A stretch of 64,000 nucleotides of DNA, from NCBI GenBank assembly GCA_029974595.1, contig JARKRC010000046.1, positions 1 to 64,000 of the forward strand. Direction: 5' to 3'. The notes beneath the pieces are model-generated. The model was given only the letters and a program-made list of their open reading frames with translations. It was not told the DNA's origin and made no database searches. The DNA comes from Ereboglobus sp. (lineage in GTDB: Bacteria > Verrucomicrobiota > Verrucomicrobiia > Opitutales > Opitutaceae). Within the stretch, counting starts at the first letter, position 1; every line of letters begins with the position of its first letter. This document shows positions 55,862 through 64,000 of this stretch, piece after piece. A program made the translations under genes and the position numbers.

Positions 55862-55883
55862 CGGAAACAATTTTGACGGCAAT

Positions 55884-56915
55884 ATGACAGCGGCAAAACC
55901 CCTGGATCTCATCGGCGTTGGCGCGCCGATCATGGACATCGTGGTGACGGTGCCGGAAAGTTTTCTCGCCCATGCGGGCGGGGAAAAAGGCGGCATGGTC
56001 ATGGTCGATGCGGGTGAAATGGCGCGCCTGCTTGCGCTGCTGCCTGCGAAGCCCGCGATGAGCACGGGCGGCTCGTCAGCGAACACGACTTTCAACACGG
56101 CGCGTCTGGGCCTGCATCCGGCCTTTATCGGCAAGCTCGGCAACGACGACGCGGCGGCGGCCTACAAGGCGCGTTTCGCCTCGGCGGGCATCGACACCTC
56201 GCGCTTCAAACATGCCGCGACGCCGAACGGGCGCTGCCTCGCGCTCACCACACCCGATGCGCAGCGCACGATGCGCACCTGCCTCGGCGCGCACGGGACG
56301 TTTTCGCCGGAGGACATCAGCGCGGAGGATTTCGCGGGGGCGCGCCACGTGCATCTGGAGGGTTATCTCGTGTTCAACCAAAAACTGGCCGACACGATTC
56401 TTTCCGCGGCGCGCGCGGCGGGCTGCACGATCAGCATGTCGCTGGCGTCGTTTGAAGTCGTGCGCGCCGCGCGCGAATGGCTGCTCGCGCATTTGCGCAG
56501 GGGCATCGATGCGGTCATCGCAAACGAGGATGAAATCTGCGCGCTATTCCCCCATGCGCCCGTCCCGAAATCGCTCGACGGATATGAAGCGCTTGCCGCG
56601 CAACTCGCGGAGTTCGGCGGCGTGGCCGCAGTGACGCTCGGCAGGGACGGCGCGTGGCTCGCGCGCGGAGGAGGCGGCAAAATGGAAACGCACCGCGTGC
56701 CCCCGCAGCGCGTGACCGACGCCGTTGACAGCAATGGCGCCGGCGATGCCTGGTGCGCAGGTTTTCTGTCGGGCTGGCTGCGCGATAAACCGCTGCCAGT
56801 ATGCGGCGCGGTCGCGGCGTTGCTGGGAGCCGAAACCGTGCGCCACATGGGGCCGCTCATTCCCGATGCGCACTGGCCGCAGGTGCGCGCGCGCGCGATG
56901 GAAATGCTGAGCTAA
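55884..56915 (+). CDS. PfkB-family sugar/nucleoside kinase (adenosine kinase-like)
   Basis: The 343-residue ribokinase-fold kinase has the substrate motif STGGSSANTTFNTARLG near residue 60 and the PfkB motif 2 VDSNGAGDAWCAGFLSG with the catalytic aspartate. The N-terminal GVGAPIMDIVVTVPESFL and the long lid are closest to adenosine-kinase-like members. The actual substrate (nucleoside or sugar) is not decided by sequence alone. Confidence 0.88.
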   Translation: MTAAKPLDLIGVGAPIMDIVVTVPESFLAHAGGEKGGMVMVDAGEMARLLALLPAKPAMSTGGSSANTTFNTARLGLHPAFIGKLGNDDAAAAYKARFASAGIDTSRFKHAATPNGRCLALTTPDAQRTMRTCLGAHGTFSPEDISAEDFAGARHVHLEGYLVFNQKLADTILSAARAAGCTISMSLASFEVVRAAREWLLAHLRRGIDAVIANEDEICALFPHAPVPKSLDGYEALAAQLAEFGGVAAVTLGRDGAWLARGGGGKMETHRVPPQRVTDAVDSNGAGDAWCAGFLSGWLRDKPLPVCGAVAALLGAETVRHMGPLIPDAHWPQVRARAMEMLS

Positions 56916-56924
56916 TTTTTGCGC

Positions 56925-58082
56925 ATGATGGCGGGCGCCCCGATTACTCTTCCGGTCGATGTTGCACGGCGCTTTCACCGACGCGCGGTCGGCCTGGATG
57001 CGCCTCATGCAAGCGTGGGCGCGGCGATTGCTCATCATGGCTACGTGCAGATCGACCCGATCAATGTGTGCGGACGCATGCACGATTTGATTTTGCGCAA
57101 TCGCGTGGCGAATTATGCGGAGGGGGATTTGATGCGGCACGTGCATGGAAAAAACGGAGCGGGGATCGCGCCGGGAAGGCGCGTGGCGTTTGAACATCAC
57201 TTGCCGGGGCGCGGAATCCTGGTGGCGTTTGGCAACGAGGCGTGGCCGTATTTGCGCGGGGTGATGCGCGATCGCCAGACGCGCGTGAATGCGTGGTGGG
57301 GCAAACTCGACGCGGAACAGGAACGCATGGCGAAACGCGTGCTCGCGGAGATCGCGGAGCGCGGGCCGTTGTCGAGCGATGATATTGAGCATGGCGACAG
57401 GTCGGTTGATGCGTGGGGAACGAGCGGACGGCTCGTGCGCACGACGCTGGACAGGCTTTTTTTTCACGGGCGTGTGTTGATCGCGCGGCGAAGCGGAGGC
57501 GAGGGCGGCGGTGTTGTGGGAACGCGGCGCGTGTATGATTTGCCGGAGCGGGTGCTGTCGGCAAAAGTGTTGGCAATGCCTGAACCCGGCGCGGAGGAGG
57601 CGGCCCGGTGGCTGGTGTTGTTGAAATTGCGGCAGCACCGGCTGGTCATGTTGAAGAAAAGCGAAGTCGCGCTCGTGGAGGACGCGGTGCGCGCGGTGAA
57701 GGTCGAAGGCGTGGCGGGGATGTTGTATGTTTTGCGGGAGGATGTGGCGTTGCTGGGAAAAGAGGGAGAAAAGCGGCGGGATGCCGTTTCCACTCTGCTG
57801 CTGGCGCCGCTTGATCCGTTGATTTATGACCGGCGGCTGACGAGCCGGTTGTGGGGTTTTGATTATACGTGGGAGGTGTATGTGCCGGAGGCGAAGCGTG
57901 TGCGCGGTTACTACGCGTTGCCGGCGCTGGCGGGCGTGGAGTTTGTCGGGCATGTCGATCCGAAGGCGGATCGCACCCGGAAAAAGCTGACAGTGATCGG
58001 GCGCAGTTTGCGCCGCGGGCACAAGGCGGGCGACGCGATCAAAGGGCTGGCGCGGTTTTTGGGGCTGAATTCAAAAGGATGA
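56925..58082 (+). CDS. YcaQ/AlkZ-like winged-helix DNA glycosylase
   Basis: The 385-residue HTH_42-family protein has YVQIDPINVCGR, equivalent to the catalytic QxQ/QxD motif of AlkZ/YcaQ, three winged-helix segments, and the C-terminal LAPLDPLIYDRRLTSRLWGFDY typical of YcaQ. These glycosylases unhook interstrand crosslinks or remove bulky alkylated bases. The start is one of two tandem ATGs at 56925/56928. It follows the PfkB gene by 9 bp, probably in the same transcript. Confidence 0.85.
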   Translation: MMAGAPITLPVDVARRFHRRAVGLDAPHASVGAAIAHHGYVQIDPINVCGRMHDLILRNRVANYAEGDLMRHVHGKNGAGIAPGRRVAFEHHLPGRGILVAFGNEAWPYLRGVMRDRQTRVNAWWGKLDAEQERMAKRVLAEIAERGPLSSDDIEHGDRSVDAWGTSGRLVRTTLDRLFFHGRVLIARRSGGEGGGVVGTRRVYDLPERVLSAKVLAMPEPGAEEAARWLVLLKLRQHRLVMLKKSEVALVEDAVRAVKVEGVAGMLYVLREDVALLGKEGEKRRDAVSTLLLAPLDPLIYDRRLTSRLWGFDYTWEVYVPEAKRVRGYYALPALAGVEFVGHVDPKADRTRKKLTVIGRSLRRGHKAGDAIKGLARFLGLNSKG

Positions 58083-58092
58083 AATTGCGGAA

Positions 58093-58111
58093 CACGGGCT
58101 GGAAGCCCGTG
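58093..58111. repeat. R2 palindrome
   Basis: CACGGGC-tggaa-GCCCGTG sits between the stops of the convergent YcaQ-like and ilvD genes (42-bp gap). Confidence 0.6.
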
Positions 58112-58124
58112 CCACTCGATCCGG

Positions 58125-59954
58125 TCAGTCGATGATGCGGACGCCGCCGAGGTCGGCGCTGGCGACGTCGCGGGCGTAGGCGCGGAGGGCTTTGCTCACG
58201 ATGCGGTCGCGGATCGGTTTGTAGGCGAGGGGGCTGCGGGCTTCCTCTTCCTTGCGGCGCGCGGCGAGCTCGGCGTCGGTCACGGCGAGGTGGATTTTGC
58301 GGGCGGGAATGTCGATTTCGATTTTGTCGCCGTCGCGGACGAGCGCGATGGCGCCGCCGCTGGCGGCTTCGGGCGAGACGTGGCCGATGCTCAGGCCGCT
58401 GGTACCTCCGCTGAAACGGCCGTCGGTAATGAGGGCGCATTGCTTGCCGAGGTGTTTCGATTTGATGTAGCTCGTGGGATAGAGCATTTCCTGCATGCCG
58501 GGGCCGCCTTTGGGGCCTTCGTAGATGATGACGACGATGTCGCCGGCTTTGATCTGGTCGAGGAGGATGGCCTGGCAGGCGGCGTCCTGCGAGTGGAAGA
58601 CGCGCGCGGCGCCGGTGAACTTGTGGATGCTTTCGTCAACGCCGGCGGTTTTCACGACGCAGCCTTTTTCGGCGATGTTGCCTTTGAGGATGGCGAGGCC
58701 GCCGTCGCGGGTGTAGGCATGCGCGGCGTCGCGGATGCAGCCGGCGGCGCGGTCGGTGTCGAGGGTTTTGTAGGTGCTCTCCTGACTGCCCATTTTCTGG
58801 CTGGGGCGGTTAGCGGGCGCGGAGGCGTAGATGCGGATGGCTTCGGGGTCGGGAGTGTTTTGGGCGACGTTGTATTTTTCGATGGCTTGGGCGAGGGTGA
58901 GGTGATCGACGCGGGGGAGGGTGGTGTCGATGAGTCCGGCGGCGGCGAGCTCGGCCATGATGCCGAGGATGCCGCCCGCGCGGTTGACGTCCTGAATGTG
59001 GTATTTTTCGGTGTTGGGGGCGACTTTGCAGAGACAGGGGACGCGGCGGGAGAGGGCGTCCATATCGTCCATCGTGAAGTTGACCTGGGCTTCGTTGGCG
59101 ATGGCGAGGATGTGGAGGATGGTGTTGGTGGAGCCGCCCATGGCGATGTCGAGGGCCATGGCGTTTTGGAATGCCTGGCGGGTGGCGATGTTGCGGGGGA
59201 GGACGGAGGCGTCGCCGTCGCGGTAGTATTTGTAGGCGTTTTGGACGATGAGGCGTGCGGCGTCCTTGAAGAGCTGGATGCGGTTTTTGTGGGTGGCGAC
59301 GATGGTGCCGTTGCCGGGGAGGGCGAGGCCGATGGCTTCGTTGAGGCAGTTCATGGAGTTGGCGGTGAACATGCCGGAGCAGGAGCCGCAGGTGGGGCAG
59401 GCGAGGTGCTCGAGTTTTTCGATTTGGGAGTCGGGGATGGCGTCGTCGGCGGACTCGATCATGACGTTGATGAGGTCGAGGTGGCGGTCGCCGAGCTCGC
59501 CGGCTTCCATGGGGCCGCCGGAGACGAAGATGGCGGGGATGTTGAGGCGCATGGCGGCCATCAACATGCCGGGGGTGATTTTGTCGCAGTTGGAAATGCA
59601 GATCATGGCGTCGGCTTTGTGGCCGTTGATCATGTATTCGATGGAGTCGGCGATGAGGTCGCGGGAGGGGAGGGAGTAGAGCATGCCGTCGTGGCCCATG
59701 GCGATGCCGTCGTCGATGGCGATGGTGTTGAACTCGGCGGCGAAGGAGCCTTGGGCTTCGATTTCGCGTTTCACGAACTGGCCGATTTCGTGGAGGTGGG
59801 TGTGGCCGGGGACGAATTGGGTAAACGAGTTGACGATGGCGATGAGGGGCTTGCCCATTTGGGCGTCGGTCATGCCGGCGGCGCGCCAGAGGGAGCGGGC
59901 GCCCGCCATGCGGCGGCCTTGCGGTGTGGTGTCGGAGCGGAGGGAGTGCTTCAT
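58125..59954 (-). CDS. ilvD: dihydroxy-acid dehydratase
   Basis: The 609-residue iron-sulphur dehydratase makes 2-keto acids in valine, leucine and isoleucine synthesis. Cluster cysteines lie in [11 protein letters not shown] and [17 protein letters not shown]; substrate residues lie in [18 protein letters not shown] and [15 protein letters not shown]. The start ATG at 59954 (MKHSLRSD) matches the family N-terminus. It stands alone in this window. Confidence 0.96.
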   Translation of the reverse strand: MKHSLRSDTTPQGRRMAGARSLWRAAGMTDAQMGKPLIAIVNSFTQFVPGHTHLHEIGQFVKREIEAQGSFAAEFNTIAIDDGIAMGHDGMLYSLPSRDLIADSIEYMINGHKADAMICISNCDKITPGMLMAAMRLNIPAIFVSGGPMEAGELGDRHLDLINVMIESADDAIPDSQIEKLEHLACPTCGSCSGMFTANSMNCLNEAIGLALPGNGTIVATHKNRIQLFKDAARLIVQNAYKYYRDGDASVLPRNIATRQAFQNAMALDIAMGGSTNTILHILAIANEAQVNFTMDDMDALSRRVPCLCKVAPNTEKYHIQDVNRAGGILGIMAELAAAGLIDTTLPRVDHLTLAQAIEKYNVAQNTPDPEAIRIYASAPANRPSQKMGSQESTYKTLDTDRAAGCIRDAAHAYTRDGGLAILKGNIAEKGCVVKTAGVDESIHKFTGAARVFHSQDAACQAILLDQIKAGDIVVIIYEGPKGGPGMQEMLYPTSYIKSKHLGKQCALITDGRFSGGTSGLSIGHVSPEAASGGAIALVRDGDKIEIDIPARKIHLAVTDAELAARRKEEEARSPLAYKPIRDRIVSKALRAYARDVASADLGGVRIID

Positions 59955-60025
59955 GATGAGCGTGGTGTAAAAGTGAGAATATAGGGGGGCTTGGGACGCG
60001 GGGGCCATTGAAAAAAGTGGGGTGA

Positions 60026-60091
60026 GGATAGGACTAGGAATAGGACCTGTACGACAGATAGGACCGATGGGACTGGTAGGACGGGTAGGAC
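60026..60091. repeat. degenerate TAGGAC tandem array
   Basis: Seven or so RRGGAC/TAGGAC words at irregular 7-18-bp spacing (for example AGGATAGGACTAGGAATAGG and TGGTAGGACGGGTAGGAC) fill the space before the bamD terminator. It is not a clean microsatellite. Confidence 0.6.
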
Positions 60092-60093
60092 AT

Positions 60094-60127
60094 AAAAAAG
60101 GCGGGCGATGGGGGCCCGCTTTTTTTT
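60094..60127. terminator. bidirectional intrinsic terminator after bamD
   Basis: A GC stem (GCGGGC / GCCCGC) is flanked by an A-run on the left and a T-run on the right, so it can stop transcription from either side. It lies 21 bp beyond the bamD stop on the minus strand. Confidence 0.85.
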
Positions 60128-60147
60128 GAAGGAGATTTTTTTGAGGG

Positions 60148-61194
60148 TTAGAAGATGCCTAGGAATTTCTTTTTCTTTTTCTTCGGGGTTTCGGTGGCTT
60201 TGGCAGCGGCGGCTTCGACCTCGGTGAGGCGTTTGCGGGCGAGGATGGCGATTTCAGAGTCGGGATAGACGGTGATGGCTTCGTTGTAGAAGACTCGGGC
60301 GGCTTTGTAATTGGAGCGCTTTTTGAAGTAGAAATCGGCTATCTTGATTTTGCTTTCAGCCATGATTTTTTTCATGTTGTTGAGGCCTTTTTCCGCTTTG
60401 CCGATGTGAGCGTCGTTGGGGTAGAGGATCATGAAGTCCTCATAGTAGGTGATCGCTTCCTTGGTGGAGCCTTGGTCGTAGTAGGGGCCGTCGACGAGCG
60501 AGGAATAGGTGTCGGCAATCTTGATGTAGGCTTCGGGGGTGAGGGTGGAGCCGGCGTAGTTGTTGATGAGGCGGTCGAGGGCGTAGAGCGCTTCCTCGGT
60601 GTTGCCGAGGCGCTGGTGACCGGCGGCAATGTTCATGAGGCAGAGAGGAGCGTAGTCGGAATAGGGGGCGTTGAAGAGGATGGTTTCAAAATACTGGATG
60701 GCTTTTTCGCGGTTGGTGAAGCCGGGGAATATCCAGAGGAAGTGTCCACGGGCGCCGTTGAGGTAGGCGGCGGCGATGGTGTATTGTTCGCCGACGATCT
60801 GGTTGAAGCGCGTGGTGTTGGGATAGCGGCTGAGGACGACTTGGTAGGCTTCGAAGGCCTTGGTGAATTTGCGTTGTTCGAAGCGGAGTGTCGCGGCGCG
60901 ATACATGGCCTCGGGGGCGTAGATGGAATTGGAATAGCGTTTGCCGACGCGTTCGTAGGATTTGATGGCTTGTTTGATGGAGCCTTTTTCCTCGTTTTCA
61001 CGCGCGGTGTTCATTATTGCGAGGGCGTTGCGCCCGTCGGGACCGGTAAGTCCGGTGAGGATGCCGCCTTCGGCTTTCCAGCCGGTTTGAGGAGTCCAAA
61101 TGAGATCGGCGGCAAGTCGCGCCGGATGCGCCACGAGGGTGATGAGTGCGAGAGCCAGGAGGATGTGATGGAGTGTGGCGGTGCGGATGGACAT
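60148..61194 (-). CDS. BamD-like outer-membrane assembly TPR protein
   Basis: The 348-residue protein has a signal peptide (about 1-29) and TPR helices typical of BamD/YfiO ([51 protein letters not shown] and [20 protein letters not shown]). The tail is lysine-rich and ends [11 protein letters not shown]. BamD is part of the complex that inserts beta-barrels. Unlike classical BamD there is no lipobox cysteine after the signal. It precedes fabH's stop by 11 bp in the same direction, so the lipid cluster may read into it. Confidence 0.8.
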   Translation of the reverse strand: MSIRTATLHHILLALALITLVAHPARLAADLIWTPQTGWKAEGGILTGLTGPDGRNALAIMNTARENEEKGSIKQAIKSYERVGKRYSNSIYAPEAMYRAATLRFEQRKFTKAFEAYQVVLSRYPNTTRFNQIVGEQYTIAAAYLNGARGHFLWIFPGFTNREKAIQYFETILFNAPYSDYAPLCLMNIAAGHQRLGNTEEALYALDRLINNYAGSTLTPEAYIKIADTYSSLVDGPYYDQGSTKEAITYYEDFMILYPNDAHIGKAEKGLNNMKKIMAESKIKIADFYFKKRSNYKAARVFYNEAITVYPDSEIAILARKRLTEVEAAAAKATETPKKKKKKFLGIF

Positions 61195-61205
61195 GTGAAA
61201 TAGGA

Positions 61206-62336
61206 TTACCAGCGAACGAGTGCCGCGCCGTAGGTCAAGCCCGCTCCGAAGGCGAGGAAGAGCGTGATTTCGCCGGGGCGGATGCGTCCGGAGCGGCGGG
61301 CTTCGTCGAGCGCGATTGGAATGGAGGCGGCGGAAGTGTTGCCGTAGCGGTCAAGATTCACGAAGATGCGGTCGAGCGAGTAATTAAGGTTTTTGGCGAT
61401 GGCGTCGATGATGCGCCGGTTGGCCTGGTGCGGAATGACAAGAGCGATTTGATCGGTGGTGAGGTTGTGTTGTTCCAGAATTTCCCGCGCGGAGCGTTCC
61501 ATTTCGCGGACGGCGATTTTGAAAACTTCCTTGCCTTTCATGCGGATGAAATGGCGGCGCTGGGCATAGGTGTCGGGCGTGTGGGGGTGGAGGGAGCCGC
61601 CAACGGGAATGTGGAGGAGTTCGGCATCGGGCGTGCAATAGAGGCGCACGCCGAGGATCTCGGGGGGAAGGGTGTGGGCGCGGATAGGGGAGAAATGGAG
61701 ACCGGCGAAAGTGGCTTTGCGGGCGCGGGTGAGGCCGAGGATGGCGGCTCCAGCGCCGTCGCCGAAGAGGACGCAGGTGTTGCGATCCTGCCAGTCAGTG
61801 ATGGCGGAAAGTTTTTCGGAACCGACAATGAGGGCGTGCTTGTAGCGGCCGCTGGCGATCATGGCCCAGGCGGTGTCGAGCGCGTAGAGGAAACCGGTGC
61901 AGGCGGCGTTGAGGTCGAAGCAGGGGATGCCGGAGCGCGCGCCGAGTTTTTGCTGCACGAATGTGGCGCAGGCGGGCATGGGGAGGTCGGGGGTGAGGGT
62001 GGCGACGATGATGAGGTCGATGTCGGCGGGCGCAAGGCCGGCGTCGGCGAGGGCGGCTTGGGCGGCGCGGGTGGCAAAGTCGGAGGTGACTTCACCGTTG
62101 GAGGCGATGCGGCGGGAGGAGATGCCGGTGCGGGTGCGAATCCACTCGTCGGTGGTGTCAATGCCCTGACGCGCGATGTCGTCGTTGGTGACGACGTTGC
62201 TCGGCGCGTAGGAGCCGGTGCCGAGGATGGCGATGGCGCCGCGAGCGATCGCGGCTTGGAGCGCAGGGCTGTTGAGAGCGTCGGAACTGGCTTCGGCGTA
62301 GAGATTGGTCGCGGGCATGGTGCGTGCGAATGACAA
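61206..62336 (-). CDS. fabH: 3-oxoacyl-ACP synthase III
   Basis: The 376-residue (370 if begun at the ATG at 62318) condensing enzyme starts fatty acid chains from acetyl-CoA and malonyl-ACP. The catalytic triad is visible: Cys in LNAACTGFLYALD, His in IPHQANRRIID and Asn in DRYGNTSAASIP. The N-terminus is about 20 residues longer than E. coli FabH. It is third in the plus-to-minus order rpmF-plsX-fabH, a classic arrangement. Confidence 0.95.
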   Translation of the reverse strand: MSFARTMPATNLYAEASSDALNSPALQAAIARGAIAILGTGSYAPSNVVTNDDIARQGIDTTDEWIRTRTGISSRRIASNGEVTSDFATRAAQAALADAGLAPADIDLIIVATLTPDLPMPACATFVQQKLGARSGIPCFDLNAACTGFLYALDTAWAMIASGRYKHALIVGSEKLSAITDWQDRNTCVLFGDGAGAAILGLTRARKATFAGLHFSPIRAHTLPPEILGVRLYCTPDAELLHIPVGGSLHPHTPDTYAQRRHFIRMKGKEVFKIAVREMERSAREILEQHNLTTDQIALVIPHQANRRIIDAIAKNLNYSLDRIFVNLDRYGNTSAASIPIALDEARRSGRIRPGEITLFLAFGAGLTYGAALVRW

Positions 62337-62393
62337 AATTTGCAGTTGGCTGTGCTCCGTTGACGCTGCCGGGCCGTGGGGGGCTGCGCCGTG

Positions 62394-63497
62394 TCAGGCG
62401 GCGGCGGGTTGCATAAGGGCGTTGGCCCGGGCGATGTCGGCAGCGATGAGCTGGTTGAGATCGATTTTGATCATTTCGCTGGCGTCATTGATCGCGTTTT
62501 TGAGCGCCTGGCGGTTGGCGGAGCCGTGAGCTTTGACGACGAGGCCGTTGACGCCGAGGAGGGGCGCGCCGCCGTAGCGTTCGGCTTTCAGGCGTTCGCG
62601 GAGAGCATTGAAGGCGCCTTTGGAGAGGGCGGCTCCGAGCATGCGAAGGGGGTTGGCCTTGAGATTCCGTTTGAGCTCGGTGGTGAAGAATTTGGCGAGG
62701 GATTCCCAGCTTTTCAGGCAGATGTTGCCGACAAAGCCGTCGCAGACGACGACGTCGATGGCAGGGCTTTCCTGCGTCCCGGCGGTGAAAACCTGGAAGC
62801 CTTCGACGGGGCCGGCGTAATTGATGATGTCGCCGAGTTTTTTGAGGGCTTCGTGGGTTTCGTTGGTGAGGGCGTTGCCTTTGCCTTCCTCGGTGCCGAT
62901 GGTGAGGAGGCCCACGCGGGGGCGGGCGATGCCGAACTCGACGCGGGAAAAATGCGTGCCCATGATGGCGTTGTGCACGAGGTGTTCGGGTCCGGCCTCG
63001 GGGTTGGCCCCGGCGTCGATGAGGACAAAATGACCGCCGTCGCGCGGAATGATGGCGGAAAGAGCGGCGCGGTCGGCGCCTTCGAGGGTGCGGAGTTTGA
63101 TGATGCTGGCGCCGACGAGGCAGCCGGTGTTGGCGCAACTGACAACGGCGCGGGCGGCTCCGAGTTTGACCAGTTCGATGGCGCGGATGGTCGAGGCGTC
63201 TTTTTTCTTTTTGAGGACGACGAGCGGTTTGTCGTCCATGGTGATGACTTCGGAGGCGTGGAAATAGGCAAGCTTGGGATGCTGCTCGATGCCGGCGGCG
63301 GCGGCGTGTTTGCGCAGGATGGCTTCGTCGCCGACAAGAGTGATGGGCGCGATATCGGGAAACTCGGCCAGGGCGAGTTTGACGGCTGCGATAGCTTCGG
63401 CGGGGCCGAGGTCGCTGCCCATGGCGTCAACGGCTATGCGGTTGGCGCGTTGCACAGGGGGCACTGTATGCCCTGCCGCAGGTGTGATGGATTCCAT
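62394..63497 (-). CDS. plsX: phosphate acyltransferase
   Basis: The 367-residue enzyme converts acyl-ACP to acyl-phosphate for phospholipid synthesis. Signatures are IAVDAMGSDLGP, LVKLGAARAVVSCANTG, IDAGANPEAGPEHLVH and VVVCDGFVGNICLKS. It lies between rpmF (44 bp upstream) and fabH (57 bp downstream), matching the conserved rpmF-plsX-fabH order. Confidence 0.95.
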   Translation of the reverse strand: MESITPAAGHTVPPVQRANRIAVDAMGSDLGPAEAIAAVKLALAEFPDIAPITLVGDEAILRKHAAAAGIEQHPKLAYFHASEVITMDDKPLVVLKKKKDASTIRAIELVKLGAARAVVSCANTGCLVGASIIKLRTLEGADRAALSAIIPRDGGHFVLIDAGANPEAGPEHLVHNAIMGTHFSRVEFGIARPRVGLLTIGTEEGKGNALTNETHEALKKLGDIINYAGPVEGFQVFTAGTQESPAIDVVVCDGFVGNICLKSWESLAKFFTTELKRNLKANPLRMLGAALSKGAFNALRERLKAERYGGAPLLGVNGLVVKAHGSANRQALKNAINDASEMIKIDLNQLIAADIARANALMQPAAA

Positions 63498-63541
63498 CGC
63501 GGACGGATGGATTGCGGAGCCGGGAGGCGTTTGTGACGGGG

Positions 63542-63721
63542 TTAGACCTCGACGTCAAGGATTTGGCGACCGCGATACATGCCGTTGTTCGGATTGACGC
63601 GGTGAGGGCGGAACGCGGTGCCGTCGGTCGGATCGATCGCGTATTGCGGAGCCTTGAAGGCGTTGGCGGAGCGACGGAGCGCGCTGCGGCGTTTGGACTG
63701 TTTGCGTTTCGGATTAGCCAT
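63542..63721 (-). CDS. rpmF: 50S ribosomal protein L32
   Basis: A short gene of 59 residues starts at the ATG at 63721 with MANPKRKQSKRRSALRRSAN and ends GRQILDVEV. The N-terminal basic segment and the internal HRVNPNNGMYRGR pattern are those of bL32. It lacks the zinc-binding cysteines, so it is the C-minus form. It is first in the rpmF-plsX-fabH cluster. Confidence 0.93.
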   Translation of the reverse strand: MANPKRKQSKRRSALRRSANAFKAPQYAIDPTDGTAFRPHRVNPNNGMYRGRQILDVEV

Positions 63722-63829
63722 GATGGAAATGGATTGGTCGTTGAATGTTGTGTGACGTTGCGCGAGGTTTTGCCCCGGCGCTTGGAACTTGTGTGAAGGC
63801 GAGGGAGTAAAGGGTGTGTTTTGGCGGCG

Positions 63830-64000
63830 TCAAGCGTGTTGGTGGGGTAATTGGCGGGGTGGCGGCGCCGCGGCGGATGATTTGCGTGTGCACCGGATCC
63901 AGATTACAAGAATGGCGATCAGGCTGCCCAAGGTGGCGAGAGCCATGTCCTTCTGCGGATCCCAGATGTCGCCTTGCGTGCCATTGTAAGCCAGCCCGAG
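63830..64000 (-). CDS. DUF2238 (YjdF-like) membrane protein, C-terminal part
   Basis: The frame is open from the window edge to a TGA at 63830-63832 and gives 56 residues. It includes LAYNGTQGDIWDPQKDMALA, the hallmark of the DUF2238/YjdF family, followed by one last transmembrane helix (LATLGSLIAILVIWI) and a Pro/Arg-rich tail. The N-terminal helices lie outside the window. Confidence 0.75.
   Translation of the reverse strand, partial: LGLAYNGTQGDIWDPQKDMALATLGSLIAILVIWIRCTRKSSAAAPPPRQLPHQHA

Noticed and set aside
58290-59984. 564-codon plus-strand frame opposite ilvD
   Set aside because: Antisense shadow of ilvD made of Gly/Val/Asp/Glu runs.

Overview
The window is 64 kb of GC-rich bacterial chromosome with no rRNA or tRNA gene that I could find. 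The gene set fits a Gram-negative member of the Verrucomicrobiota, probably Opitutales/Opitutaceae: LPS and outer-membrane genes (waaA, LptF/G-type permease, two GT9 glycosyltransferases, BamD-like), a DUF1080 lipoprotein, a Tat-exported Gfo/Idh/MocA oxidoreductase, a DUF4199 protein, FolE2, and an NHL-repeat surface protein with a C-terminal sorting tail. The phylum call is inference from gene content and style, not a search result.

Layout. 1-4743 is a mobile/decay zone: the end of an IS3-type transposase gene, a 5'-truncated type III restriction (res) gene, an IS256-type element and an IS50/Tn5-type element, the last two with frameshifted transposases. 5065-11562 holds an AT-rich secreted orphan, an AlkC-type glycosylase, a Gfo/Idh/MocA oxidoreductase, an XRE regulator with two palindromic sites, and a GT9 pair. 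12246-19305 is envelope-related: cardiolipin synthase, two tandem secreted proteins that look like dead metallopeptidases, and Kdo transferase. 19326-28669 is mixed metabolism and membrane proteolysis: DUF1080, PepF, PrmB-M50-rhomboid-like, PpnP, glycerate kinase, ArsC-like, Sel1. 28787-40861 has the three-domain Aas, PP2C, DinG, a TonB-C-like protein, CarA, YchF, FolE2 and a small membrane protein behind a candidate sigma-54 promoter. 40982-50456 has an EndoQ-UvrD fusion, the NHL protein, a family B DNA polymerase and an LptF/G permease. 50851-64000 is mostly housekeeping: ArgF-ArgG, NadA, PfkB kinase, YcaQ-like glycosylase, IlvD, BamD, and the rpmF-plsX-fabH lipid cluster followed by a DUF2238 gene cut by the window edge.

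Two themes stand out. First, genome upkeep is over-represented: AlkC, YcaQ/AlkZ-like, EndoQ-helicase, DinG and family B polymerase lie in one 53-kb stretch. Second, the intergenic DNA is full of nested (concentric) inverted repeats. A modular family here called R2-R3-R1 recurs in a fixed order at four places, R1 is a ~215-bp palindrome present in three near-complete copies, and unrelated AT-rich inverted arms enclose GC-rich palindromes between convergent genes. At one locus the arms encode the last residues and the stop codons of both neighbouring proteins. These repeats and the EndoQ-UvrD and pseudo-peptidase proteins are the best leads for something undescribed.
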